Assembly: GCA_038326165.1 (NCBI GenBank) | Contig: JBBQJT010000027.1 | Location: 1 to 46,438 of the forward strand | DNA: 46,438 nucleotides | Direction of reading: 5' to 3' | Source: JAEUUM01 sp038326165 | GTDB lineage: Bacteria; Bacteroidota; Bacteroidia; Chitinophagales; Saprospiraceae | The notes under the pieces: generated by a model | What the model saw: the letters and a program-made list of their open reading frames with translations, nothing else | Told to the model about the DNA's origin: nothing | Databases searched by the model: none | Part shown: positions 17,475 to 24,828 of the stretch, one piece after another | Layout of the letters: every line of letters starts with the position of its first letter | Position numbering within the stretch: the stretch's first letter is position 1 | Position numbers and translations under genes: made by a program

Positions 17475-17720
17475 ATGAAATTCAAATCACTCTTATTGTT
17501 GGCAGTTGCCGCAATGGTAGTAGGTTTTACTGCTTGTAAGTCCAAGCCAAAACTTATGACTCCAGAAGAAGTAGCAAGCGCTGTAGACCAAAAATTCAAC
17601 GAGCAAAAGGCCGTAATGGAGCCAGAATTGAATAAATTGTGTGATGCACAGTTTCCTCTATTGGTAAAAACAGCACAAGACAGTTTGGTGCTATTGGCTG
17701 CAGCAACACCTGCTCAATAA
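17475..17720 (+). CDS. Small lipoprotein, function unknown
   Basis: 81 aa. A clear lipoprotein signal (MKFKSLLLLAVAAMVVGFTAC, lipidated Cys21) is followed by a short, mostly helical, charged domain with one further cysteine. I do not recognise the family. It lies 29 bases before the next small exported protein, shares a promoter, and the pair is closed by a strong terminator. Its position after the pseudouridine synthase looks accidental. Confidence 0.75.
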   Translation: MKFKSLLLLAVAAMVVGFTACKSKPKLMTPEEVASAVDQKFNEQKAVMEPELNKLCDAQFPLLVKTAQDSLVLLAAATPAQ

Positions 17721-17749
17721 TTAATTAACAGATTCAAAAACACATCGAA

Positions 17750-18205
17750 ATGAAAAAATTAAGTGTAGTTCTTATATTGGCAGTAGCCATCACAGGAACA
17801 ATTTTTTTAACTTCTGCTGGTGAGGAAATGTCCCCAGAGCAGAAAGAGCAAATGACTTCAATTGATCAGCAAGTGGCTGACAAAACATCTTCATTTAAGG
17901 CAGAAAAGGATGCAGAGTGTAAGGCTCGTGCCCTGGAAGCTGCTACTATTCAGGCTAAATCAGTTATTGCTGCAAACGCTGCCATGGCCGCAAAGTCAGG
18001 TAAAGCAAAGGTAAAGAAGCCAGTAATTAAGAAACCTGCTGCAAAGCCAGTAGTAAAAACTAATAGCGAAAACAAATGGAATAAAGGTACAGGCAAAGAT
18101 GAGCAAGGTTCAAAATCCAAGTGGGAGGGAGATGCTAAGAACGATCCTTCCAAGCCAGCTGAACCTCAGGGTTCAAAGTCAAAATGGAAAAAAGGCGGAG
18201 AGTAA
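17750..18205 (+). CDS. Small exported Lys/Ala-rich protein with WK repeats
   Basis: 151 aa. Signal peptide (residues 1 to about 23), a helical segment with Glu, Lys and Ala (about 27-88), a Lys/Pro-rich stretch (KVKKPVIKKPAAKPVVK), then three low-complexity units built on N-K-W or S-K-S-K-W (ENKWNKGTGKDEQ; GSKSKWEGD; GSKSKWKKGGE). The strongly basic tail suggests binding to nucleic acid, lipopolysaccharide or acidic polymer, which is inference only. It is in an operon with the preceding lipoprotein and is followed by a strong terminator. Confidence 0.75.
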   Translation: MKKLSVVLILAVAITGTIFLTSAGEEMSPEQKEQMTSIDQQVADKTSSFKAEKDAECKARALEAATIQAKSVIAANAAMAAKSGKAKVKKPVIKKPAAKPVVKTNSENKWNKGTGKDEQGSKSKWEGDAKNDPSKPAEPQGSKSKWKKGGE

Positions 18206-18231
18206 CATAGTTTACTTTTTGAATAAATTTA

Positions 18232-18266
18232 ATGCCTTTAGCTGATTCAGCTAAAGGCATTTTTTA
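18232..18266 (+). terminator. Strong intrinsic terminator
   Basis: A perfect 13-bp stem, ATGCCTTTAGCTG (18232-18244) with CAGCTAAAGGCAT (18248-18260), loop ATT, then six T. It ends the transcript of the two small exported proteins. The hairpin is also nearly symmetric for the other strand but lacks a T run there. Confidence 0.92.
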
Positions 18267-18747
18267 TTGGTTATTGTCCAAATATATCTTACGTCTTGAA
18301 TGTAAGTGACTATCAATTATATCGAGGTGATTTGACCTTAGCAAAAAAGGCTTTCCTGAAAGAGTAAAATTTTCCTTTTATATGGAGGCTAACTTAATGC
18401 TCGTAACAATTCAATTTAAAATTTGAAGGGAGGTTGAGGGTTAAATTTCCACCCTAATATGCAAATTGGACACACTAAATAAACTCTTCAGCAGTAAAAT
18501 GATACTTTTGGTTAAGAAATGTACAGTTGTGGTACGGATAACTCTTGAGGCGTAACCATATTTGTATTGAACAGAGGCATCAAGTTTTCTATCGGATTAA
18601 CTACCAAATGGATAACGCTATATGTGTCTTTATTAACGACTTCTTTGTTGCATTTAACAGAAATATAGCCTGCTGATGAAGGGAGGATGGAGCTTGAAAA
18701 CTGACCTAACAAATGCTCAAACTGCTTAAAATTTACAATAAATCGGC
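18267..18747. other. Long intergenic region with a possible decayed ORF
   Basis: There is no convincing gene. On the minus strand an open frame covers 18512-18748 with no ATG (only a TTG at 18710); its translation looks protein-like in composition (CNKEVVNKDTYSVIHLVVNP) but matches no family I know, and it runs into the terminator of the next gene. It may be a fragment of a lost gene. A chance -7-like TACTTTTG occurs at 18503-18510 with no gene behind it. Confidence 0.4.
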
Positions 18748-18780
18748 AAAAAAAAGCTGCCTAAAATAGTTTTAGGCAGC
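18748..18780 (-). terminator. Intrinsic terminator after the EGF-like lipoprotein gene
   Basis: An 11-bp perfect stem, GCTGCCTAAAA (18756-18766) with TTTTAGGCAGC (18770-18780). On the minus strand it is followed by eight T (18755 down to 18748), 25 bases after the stop of the lipoprotein gene. Confidence 0.92.
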
Positions 18781-18805
18781 CTCTTTTATTATTTATCTAA
18801 AGTAA

Positions 18806-19330
18806 TTAGATCTTGTTCATAGTTACTACACAAGTGAAAGCAGTTGCACCACCTGTTTTGGCTTCATAGTTAAGCGTGATTACCACCCCAGTAGAATTCT
18901 GTTCGCCTGAACCTGTGATTGTAAAGGTAGTTCCACCCAAATTAAAGGAAGTTGCATCTAAAGTGAATTTCTTCTTGTTGGTACCATCAATAGTTGCAGT
19001 TGCATTCAAGGCTGAATCACCAAAGTTTGATATGGTTAGTTTGTTTACTGCTGAACCAGATGAAATTGAATTGGAATAGCTTCCAGATGATGCAGGAACA
19101 CAAGTTTCAGATGAGTTGTAATTCCCTACAAACTTTGTTCTGGAATCCACAGTACATTTTCCTTCTGCATCTTTTTCAAAACCTACGTTACAAACACAAT
19201 CACCTTCGAAGCATTCGCCATTGGTTCCGCATTCTACATCTTTACAGGGATTGTCATCACCACAAGAAGTAAATGTTAAAGTTGTAGCACTTACAAGTAG
19301 TGCAAAAAGTAAAAATTGAAATTTTTTCAT
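18806..19330 (-). CDS. Lipoprotein with EGF-like cysteine-rich segment
   Basis: 174 aa. Lipoprotein signal with Cys23 (TFTSCGDD), then a compact cysteine-rich stretch at about residues 29-59 (CKDVECGTNGECFEGDCVCNVGFEKDAEGKC) with the six-cysteine spacing of an EGF-like module. A beta-rich C-terminal domain follows (about 65-174), ending FTCVVTMNKI, which resembles small lipid- or ligand-binding lipoprotein domains of Bacteroidota. It would sit on an outer-membrane leaflet. It is transcribed alone from a TACCTTTG promoter and is divergent from the MbnP-like gene; whether the two are linked in function is unknown. Confidence 0.8.
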   Translation of the reverse strand: MKKFQFLLFALLVSATTLTFTSCGDDNPCKDVECGTNGECFEGDCVCNVGFEKDAEGKCTVDSRTKFVGNYNSSETCVPASSGSYSNSISSGSAVNKLTISNFGDSALNATATIDGTNKKKFTLDATSFNLGGTTFTITGSGEQNSTGVVITLNYEAKTGGATAFTCVVTMNKI

Positions 19331-19365
19331 GTTAAATTATTTAGGTTAAACTAATTATTAGTCAT

Positions 19366-19373
19366 CAAAGGTA
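19366..19373 (-). promoter_or_regulatory. -7 element for the EGF-like lipoprotein
   Basis: The minus strand reads TACCTTTG, an exact TAnnTTTG match, 35 bases before the ATG at 19330, in a short divergent region shared with the MbnP-like gene. Confidence 0.5.
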
Positions 19374-19405
19374 GAACTTTTGTATATTGCATCATCTTTT
19401 AAATC

Positions 19406-19418
19406 AAAAAAAAAAAAA
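19406..19418 (+). repeat. A13 homopolymer two bases before the MbnP-like start codon
   Basis: Thirteen consecutive A, then CA and the ATG at 19421. Such runs slip in replication and could alter leader length between cells, or simply act as the A-rich enhancer of translation seen in Bacteroidota, where Shine-Dalgarno sites are weak. Confidence 0.7.
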
Positions 19419-19420
19419 CA

Positions 19421-20374
19421 ATGGTAAAAAATCTACAAATTTTGACACTGGTTTGTTTTTCTGGCATACTATTTTCTCAGTCAGATGTCACCCTAAAAAT
19501 TAATCATTTGATCAATGGCAAGCCCTTGACGGTAGGCACAACCACAGGCATCAATAATTCTGGTGAGAATTATAGAACTGATAGATTGCAATATTTTGTT
19601 TCCGAAATTGTTATCCAGCACGACGGTGGCAAATCTACTTCGTTTCCTAAGCTTTATTTGCTAGTCAATGGCAACAAACAAGTTTATACAATAGGTAACG
19701 GGGACATCACTTCAATAGAAAAAATCAGTTTTAAAATTGGTGTAGATGCTATTGCGAATCACAGTGATCCCGCTGCTTATCCTGCCAATCATCCACTGGC
19801 CTTAAGCAGTCCTAGTATGCACTGGGGTTGGGCTGCTGGGTACCGCTTTCTAGCTTTGGAAGGAGTTTGCACAACAAATGGCATTGAGGATATGTTTCAG
19901 TTTCATACAATAGGTGATGAATTGTACACTCCAATTGTTGTAGATAACCCACCATTTACAAAAACAGGTCAGTCAATTGAAATACTTCTGGATGCTGAAT
20001 ACAATCACTTAGTAGATGATTTGAAACTGCAAGGAGGTTTGATTCAGCACGGCAACCTTCCACCTAATCCTTCAATCATGAAGCATTTTGTTGATGTATT
20101 TGGTGCGGAAAGTGTAAGTACCACATCATTAAACTCTGACCCTGTATTGAGTTTGAATCTTTTGAACAATGAACTTTTGTTAAATTCAAACGAAATGTTT
20201 CAAACTGTCGGATTATACACAATGGCTGGAATTCCAGTGCTTTCAAAAGACTTTGGCAACGGAATTCAGCAAACACGAATTGTTACCAATGATTTTCAAA
20301 GTGGTATCTATATCCTTAAATTGGCATATAAATCTGGAAAAAGCTTAACTAGATCAATCGCATTGGTGAAGTAG
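19421..20374 (+). CDS. MbnP-like copper-binding protein with T9SS sorting domain
   Basis: 317 aa. Signal peptide (1-20), an MbnP-like beta-sandwich domain (about 22-225), and a T9SS type A sorting domain (about 235-317, ending GIYILKLAYKSGKSLTRSIALVK). The family signature is clear: SENYRTDRLQYFVSEI-type opening and MHWGWAAGYRFLALEG, with H134, W135 and W137. In the characterised MbnP of methanotrophs a tryptophan is oxidised to kynurenine by the di-heme partner MbnH, helping copper binding. Two MauG-like di-heme genes follow after only 5 bases, strongly supporting this pairing. Presence of a T9SS domain suggests surface display, unlike the periplasmic model protein. Which residue is modified here is inference. 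Confidence 0.87.
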   Translation: MVKNLQILTLVCFSGILFSQSDVTLKINHLINGKPLTVGTTTGINNSGENYRTDRLQYFVSEIVIQHDGGKSTSFPKLYLLVNGNKQVYTIGNGDITSIEKISFKIGVDAIANHSDPAAYPANHPLALSSPSMHWGWAAGYRFLALEGVCTTNGIEDMFQFHTIGDELYTPIVVDNPPFTKTGQSIEILLDAEYNHLVDDLKLQGGLIQHGNLPPNPSIMKHFVDVFGAESVSTTSLNSDPVLSLNLLNNELLLNSNEMFQTVGLYTMAGIPVLSKDFGNGIQQTRIVTNDFQSGIYILKLAYKSGKSLTRSIALVK

Positions 20375-20379
20375 ACTCG

Positions 20380-21390
20380 ATGAAACTTAAACGTTCCTTT
20401 TATCTTAGCCTACTGATTTCTGTCGGTCTTGTAGTTTCATGTCAAAAAGAAACAATCAAGGATCATTATTTTAAACTGCCGCCTGGTTTTAATATGCCTT
20501 TTATTCCTCAGGACAATGAGTTGACAGATGAGAGGTTCTTGTTGGGTAAAAAACTTTTTTATGATCCCGTTTTATCACGCGATTCGACGGTCTCTTGTGC
20601 AAGTTGTCACAAAATAGATTTGTCTTTTACAGATGGAATTGCAGTCAGTCTTGGAATTGAAAATCGACCAGGAACAAGAAATGCTTCCAGTCTTGCCAAT
20701 GTTGCTTATGAGCCCTACTTGTTAAGAGAAGGTGGCGTTCCGACATTAGAAATGCAAGTCTTGGTTCCAGTTCAAGAACATGCTGAATTCGATTATGACA
20801 TGGTTCTTTTGGCTGAAAAACTCCGCAAGGACGTTAATTACAACTCATTAAGCAAAAGTGCTTATGGCCGTGAAATGGATCCTTTTGTGATTACCAGGGC
20901 CATAGCCAATTTTGAACGCCATCTGATTAGTGGCGAGTCTGCATATGACAAATTCCAATCAGGGCAAGCCAAGGCATTGAGTCCTTCTGCTCAAAAAGGT
21001 AGGGAATTATTTTTTTCGGAACGGTTGAATTGTAGCCAATGTCATGGTGGACAATTTTTTACCAATCATGTCTTTGAGAACAATGGTTTGTATCTTGATT
21101 ACCTAGACATGGGCCGTAAGCGGCTCACGGGCAAGGTTGAAGATGATGCATTGTATAAAGTGCCAAGCTTGCGCAATATTGGATTAACTGCTCCTTACAT
21201 GCATGATGGAAGTTTGCCTGATTTGATGACGGTGATCAACCACTATAGTTCCGGTGGTTATGATCATCCACACAAAAGTAATTTGATCAAACCCTTGAAT
21301 CTAAGTGAAACTGAAAAAAGTGAGTTGTTTGATTTTTTAAACTCCTTAACTGACTATAACTTTGTATCCAATCAAAATTTCAAAAGATGA
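20380..21390 (+). CDS. Di-heme cytochrome c peroxidase / MauG-like enzyme 1
   Basis: 336 aa lipoprotein (signal MKLKRSFYLS...VVSC, Cys21). Two heme-binding motifs, CASCH (73-77) and CSQCH (218-222), and the family segments GKKLFYDPVLS, RPGTRNASSLANVAY and VPSLRNIGLTAPYMHDGSLPDL. These enzymes use two c-type hemes for peroxide chemistry or for oxidising a partner protein. The segment that normally reads FFWDGR, with the tryptophan between the hemes, reads YLLREGG here, so electron transfer may differ. It starts 5 bases after the MbnP-like gene and overlaps the next peroxidase by 4 bases. Confidence 0.92.
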   Translation: MKLKRSFYLSLLISVGLVVSCQKETIKDHYFKLPPGFNMPFIPQDNELTDERFLLGKKLFYDPVLSRDSTVSCASCHKIDLSFTDGIAVSLGIENRPGTRNASSLANVAYEPYLLREGGVPTLEMQVLVPVQEHAEFDYDMVLLAEKLRKDVNYNSLSKSAYGREMDPFVITRAIANFERHLISGESAYDKFQSGQAKALSPSAQKGRELFFSERLNCSQCHGGQFFTNHVFENNGLYLDYLDMGRKRLTGKVEDDALYKVPSLRNIGLTAPYMHDGSLPDLMTVINHYSSGGYDHPHKSNLIKPLNLSETEKSELFDFLNSLTDYNFVSNQNFKR

Positions 21391-22457
21391 AATCATTTGC
21401 AAGTATTATACTTTTTACATTAGTAATTTTTTCTTGCAAAAAGGATGAAAAACCAGCTGTCTTGGACACAACACCATACCCTCTTGAATATGGAAATTTT
21501 CCAAAGCCTCCCATCCCTGCTGACAACCAATTAACCAATACCAAGGTTCAATTGGGGCGTTTGTTGTTCTATGATAAGAATCTAAGTGAGGATGGCACTC
21601 AAAGTTGTGGATCGTGTCACCTTCAAGCAAATGGCTTTAATGATTTTAGAGATTTTAGCATTGGAATAAAAGGATTACCTGGCAAGAGAAATGCAATGAC
21701 CATTGCAAACTTAGCTTGGCATACCAATGGTTTTTTCTGGGATGGAAGAGCAACCACCCTAAGAGAACAATCATTGAAGCCCATTCAAGATCTATTGGAA
21801 ATGCATGAAACACTAGAAAATGTTGTCAATAAAACTCAAAATAATTCGGATTACAGAGATCCGTTTATTAGAGCATTTGGAGATTTTGCAGTTACTTCCG
21901 AAAGAATATCTTTGGTTTTAGAGCAATTTATGAATACTCTAGTTACATACAATTCAAAATTTGATCAATGGAAAGCCGGAAAAACAACATTGACAGAATC
22001 TGAAAATAGGGGCCGAGAGTTATTTTTTCGTGAACCCGACTTGATTGCTGGAATTAAAGGAGCTGAATGTTTTCATTGTCACGGAGGTTTTGATTTTACT
22101 GATTTAAAGTACACCAGCAATGGATTGGATTTTGATTTTGAGTTTACAGATTTGGGTAGATACGAAGTAACTAAGAATGAAGATGACAAAGCAAGATTCA
22201 AAGTGCCGAGCCTAAGAAATATAGTCTTAACTGCTCCATATATGCATGATAGTCGTTTTAAAACGCTAGAAGAGACCGTTGAACATTATAATACAGGTGT
22301 GAAATTTTCTTCTACTTTGGATCCTTCCATGACTGGAGTTGCCCAGAATGGCCTGAATTTGAACGAACAGGATAAGCTCGATTTGATTAATTTCATGAAG
22401 ACCTTGACGGACTCAAGTTTTATTAACAATCCTAATTTTGCAGATCCGCGACAGTAA
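21387..22457 (+). CDS. Di-heme cytochrome c peroxidase / MauG-like enzyme 2
   Basis: 356 aa lipoprotein (MKSFASIILFTLVIFSC, Cys17). Heme motifs CGSCH (74-78) and CFHCH (228-232). The inter-heme motif FFWDGR is intact (116-121, Trp118), as is VPSLRNIVLTAPYMHDSRF. It is the more canonical of the two enzymes and so the better candidate for an MbnH-like oxidase. Its ATG overlaps the stop of enzyme 1 (ATGA), so both are translated together. The two share their overall plan but are well diverged, indicating an old duplication. Confidence 0.93.
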   Translation: MKSFASIILFTLVIFSCKKDEKPAVLDTTPYPLEYGNFPKPPIPADNQLTNTKVQLGRLLFYDKNLSEDGTQSCGSCHLQANGFNDFRDFSIGIKGLPGKRNAMTIANLAWHTNGFFWDGRATTLREQSLKPIQDLLEMHETLENVVNKTQNNSDYRDPFIRAFGDFAVTSERISLVLEQFMNTLVTYNSKFDQWKAGKTTLTESENRGRELFFREPDLIAGIKGAECFHCHGGFDFTDLKYTSNGLDFDFEFTDLGRYEVTKNEDDKARFKVPSLRNIVLTAPYMHDSRFKTLEETVEHYNTGVKFSSTLDPSMTGVAQNGLNLNEQDKLDLINFMKTLTDSSFINNPNFADPRQ

Positions 22458-22492
22458 TGCATCTTTTTTATGCATTCCATGAATGGTTTTTT

Positions 22493-22500
22493 TACTTTTG
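22493..22500 (+). promoter_or_regulatory. -7 element for the second TonB receptor
   Basis: TACTTTTG, an exact TAnnTTTG match ending 4 bases before the ATG at 22505, so an mRNA from it would be leaderless or nearly so. It would give the receptor a promoter of its own besides read-through from the peroxidases. Confidence 0.5.
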
Positions 22501-22504
22501 CATC

Positions 22505-24811
22505 ATGAACGATCATAAAAGAGCAGCGAAGCTAATTTTTAGCACTTTATTTGTTATGTTTGGAGTGTTCTTTACTTCCAGAATAACCGCCCAAACCACA
22601 GGGGGAATTAGAGGAACTATTTTAGATAAGAATACTGGAAATCCTATGTCTTTTGCTACTGTTATATTGGAGAATACCAAATATGGAGCAGTGTCAAATG
22701 ATGAAGGTTTTTACACGATTCCGCAGGTTCCAATTGGTGAGTATTCCATGTTAATCAAATATTTTGGTTACGCCGAAATAAGAATGCAGGTTAAAGTCAG
22801 TAAGAGTGGTTACACCAACAAGCAGGTATTGATGGAAGAGAGTTCTATCGATCTTGAAGATATAGAGATCAATGCAGCCAAAGAAGCAGCCAAAACGGAG
22901 GTACTCATATCCAAAGTAACCGTGACTACCAAGCAAATTAAATCCTTACCCTCAACCGGCGGAGAGGCTGACATTGCCCAGTATCTTCCAGTCATTGCTG
23001 GGGTAATTTCAACAGGTGACCAAGGTGGACAATTGTATATTAGAGGAGGAGCACCTATCCAAAACAAAATATTATTGGATGGAATGACGCTTTATAACGC
23101 ATTTCACTCAATAGGTTTTTTCTCAACATTTGAGACTGAAACAATCCGTTCAGTGGATGTTTATACCGGTGGTTTTGGCGCAGAGTTTGGAGGCAGAATA
23201 TCAGCAGTTGTGGACGTTAAAACTAGAGATGGTAATAAGAAGAAACTGGCTGGAATAGTGAGTGCCAGCCCGTTTCAGAGCAAAATATTATTGGAAGGTC
23301 CATTAACGAGATTAAAAGCTGATGGCGGAGGAAGTACCTCTTTTATTTTAACTGGAAAAAGATCCTACATTGATCAAACTTCAAAAACTTTTTATTCTTT
23401 TTTGAAGGACAGTTTGGGTCTGCCTTTTAACTTTCAAGATTTGTACGGCAAGGTTTCTTTTAATTCATCCAACGGAAGTAAGGTTGATGTGTTTGGATTC
23501 AACTACAGAGACAACGTAATATATCAAGGCATAGCTGATTTGGATTGGAATAGTAAGGGAGGGGGTGCGAATTTCAGTATTGTACCTGGCGCCAGTTCTA
23601 TGTTGATTGGTGGTAATGTTGCCTACTCTGACTATGATATCACTTTAAAGGAGGCAGACGGAAGTCCACGTAATAGCAGCATTGTAGGATTCAATATGGG
23701 TCTTGATTTTACGTATTTAGGTAGAAACAGTGAAACCAAGTATGGTTTTGAATTGAATAATTTTACAACGGATTTCAACTTTACCAATTTTAGGCAGATA
23801 GACATCAGACAAGAACAGTTTACTACTGAATTAGCCGGATTTGTGGCTTACAGGTATTCTTGGCCTAAATTAGTCATTCAACCTGGGATGAGAATACAGT
23901 ATTACGCATCTTTGTCTGAAACGAGCTTTGAGCCAAGATTGGGATTGAAATGGAATATTGCTGATCGATTGAGATTCAAATTTGCTGGAGGATTGTACAG
24001 TCAGAATTTACTCAGCACAGTGAATGAACAAGATATAGTAAACCTTTTCGTTGGATTTTTATCTGGACCAGAAGAGCAGCTTTTAGATCCTAATGAAGAA
24101 AACCCTGCAAAGTCTAAGCTGCAATTTGCTAGTCATTTGATTGGGGGCTTCGAATATGATGCAACCAAGAATTTGACAATTAATGTAGAACCATATTTGA
24201 AGAAGTTTACTCAATTGATCAATCTGAATAGAAACAAGTTGAGGCAAACCGATCCAAATTATGAAACTGAGATAGGTGATGCGTATGGCATTGATTTTAC
24301 CTTCAAATATGAAAAGAAATCATTTTATGCCTGGGCAACTTATTCATTGGGTTATGTAAATAGATTTGATGGAACCCAAACCTACCCAACTAATTTTGAT
24401 CGTAGACACAATATCAACTTGTTGGGTTCATACAAGTTCGGGAAGGATAAGACATGGGAATTGGGTGCAAGATGGAATTTTGGTACTGGATTTCCATTTA
24501 CCCTGACGCAAGGATTCTATGAGCAATTCACTTTAGGACAAGGTATTGGAACAGATGTAATATCCGGAAATGGTGATTTAGGCTTGGTTTACAGCTCAAA
24601 CAGGAATGATGGACGCTTACCTACTTATCACAGATTAGATTTATCTTTGAAAAAGACCTTCATTTTTTCAAAAAGCTCAAAAATGGAGATTAACGCTACT
24701 GCAACCAATGCGTATGATAGAGATAATATATTTTATTTTGATCGTGTTCGTTACACCCGCGTTAATCAATTGCCATTATTGCCTGCCATCGCTGTTATTT
24801 TTCAATTTTAA
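22505..24811 (+). CDS. TonB-dependent outer-membrane receptor (MbnP/MauG locus)
   Basis: 768 aa from the ATG at 22505. The frame from 22457 would begin with an odd aromatic stretch upstream of a promoter, whereas MNDHKRAAKLIF starts a normal signal peptide. There is a carboxypeptidase-like domain (about 28-115, GTILDKNTGNPMSFATVILENTKYGAVSNDEG), a plug (about 135-255, with YIRGGAPIQNKILLDGM and GGFGAEFGGRISAVVDVKTRDG) and a barrel ending IAVIFQF. It imports a ligand with TonB energy. Next to an MbnP-like protein and di-heme enzymes, a copper complex is a reasonable candidate ligand; this is inference from neighbourhood. Confidence 0.92.
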   Translation: MNDHKRAAKLIFSTLFVMFGVFFTSRITAQTTGGIRGTILDKNTGNPMSFATVILENTKYGAVSNDEGFYTIPQVPIGEYSMLIKYFGYAEIRMQVKVSKSGYTNKQVLMEESSIDLEDIEINAAKEAAKTEVLISKVTVTTKQIKSLPSTGGEADIAQYLPVIAGVISTGDQGGQLYIRGGAPIQNKILLDGMTLYNAFHSIGFFSTFETETIRSVDVYTGGFGAEFGGRISAVVDVKTRDGNKKKLAGIVSASPFQSKILLEGPLTRLKADGGGSTSFILTGKRSYIDQTSKTFYSFLKDSLGLPFNFQDLYGKVSFNSSNGSKVDVFGFNYRDNVIYQGIADLDWNSKGGGANFSIVPGASSMLIGGNVAYSDYDITLKEADGSPRNSSIVGFNMGLDFTYLGRNSETKYGFELNNFTTDFNFTNFRQIDIRQEQFTTELAGFVAYRYSWPKLVIQPGMRIQYYASLSETSFEPRLGLKWNIADRLRFKFAGGLYSQNLLSTVNEQDIVNLFVGFLSGPEEQLLDPNEENPAKSKLQFASHLIGGFEYDATKNLTINVEPYLKKFTQLINLNRNKLRQTDPNYETEIGDAYGIDFTFKYEKKSFYAWATYSLGYVNRFDGTQTYPTNFDRRHNINLLGSYKFGKDKTWELGARWNFGTGFPFTLTQGFYEQFTLGQGIGTDVISGNGDLGLVYSSNRNDGRLPTYHRLDLSLKKTFIFSKSSKMEINATATNAYDRDNIFYFDRVRYTRVNQLPLLPAIAVIFQF

Positions 24812-24828
24812 TCTTGAAATTCAGGACT

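Noticed and set aside
18503..18510. TACTTTTG promoter-like match
   Set aside because: An exact -7 match but no gene downstream; it illustrates how often such matches arise by chance in AT-rich DNA.
18512..18712. 66-codon minus-strand frame
   Set aside because: Starts only with TTG, extends upstream without a start and into the terminator of the next gene; kept as a note in the intergenic entry, not called as a gene.
22457..22504. Upstream start for the second TonB receptor
   Set aside because: It overlaps the preceding stop, gives a non-typical aromatic N-terminus and covers the -7 element; the ATG at 22505 begins a normal signal peptide.
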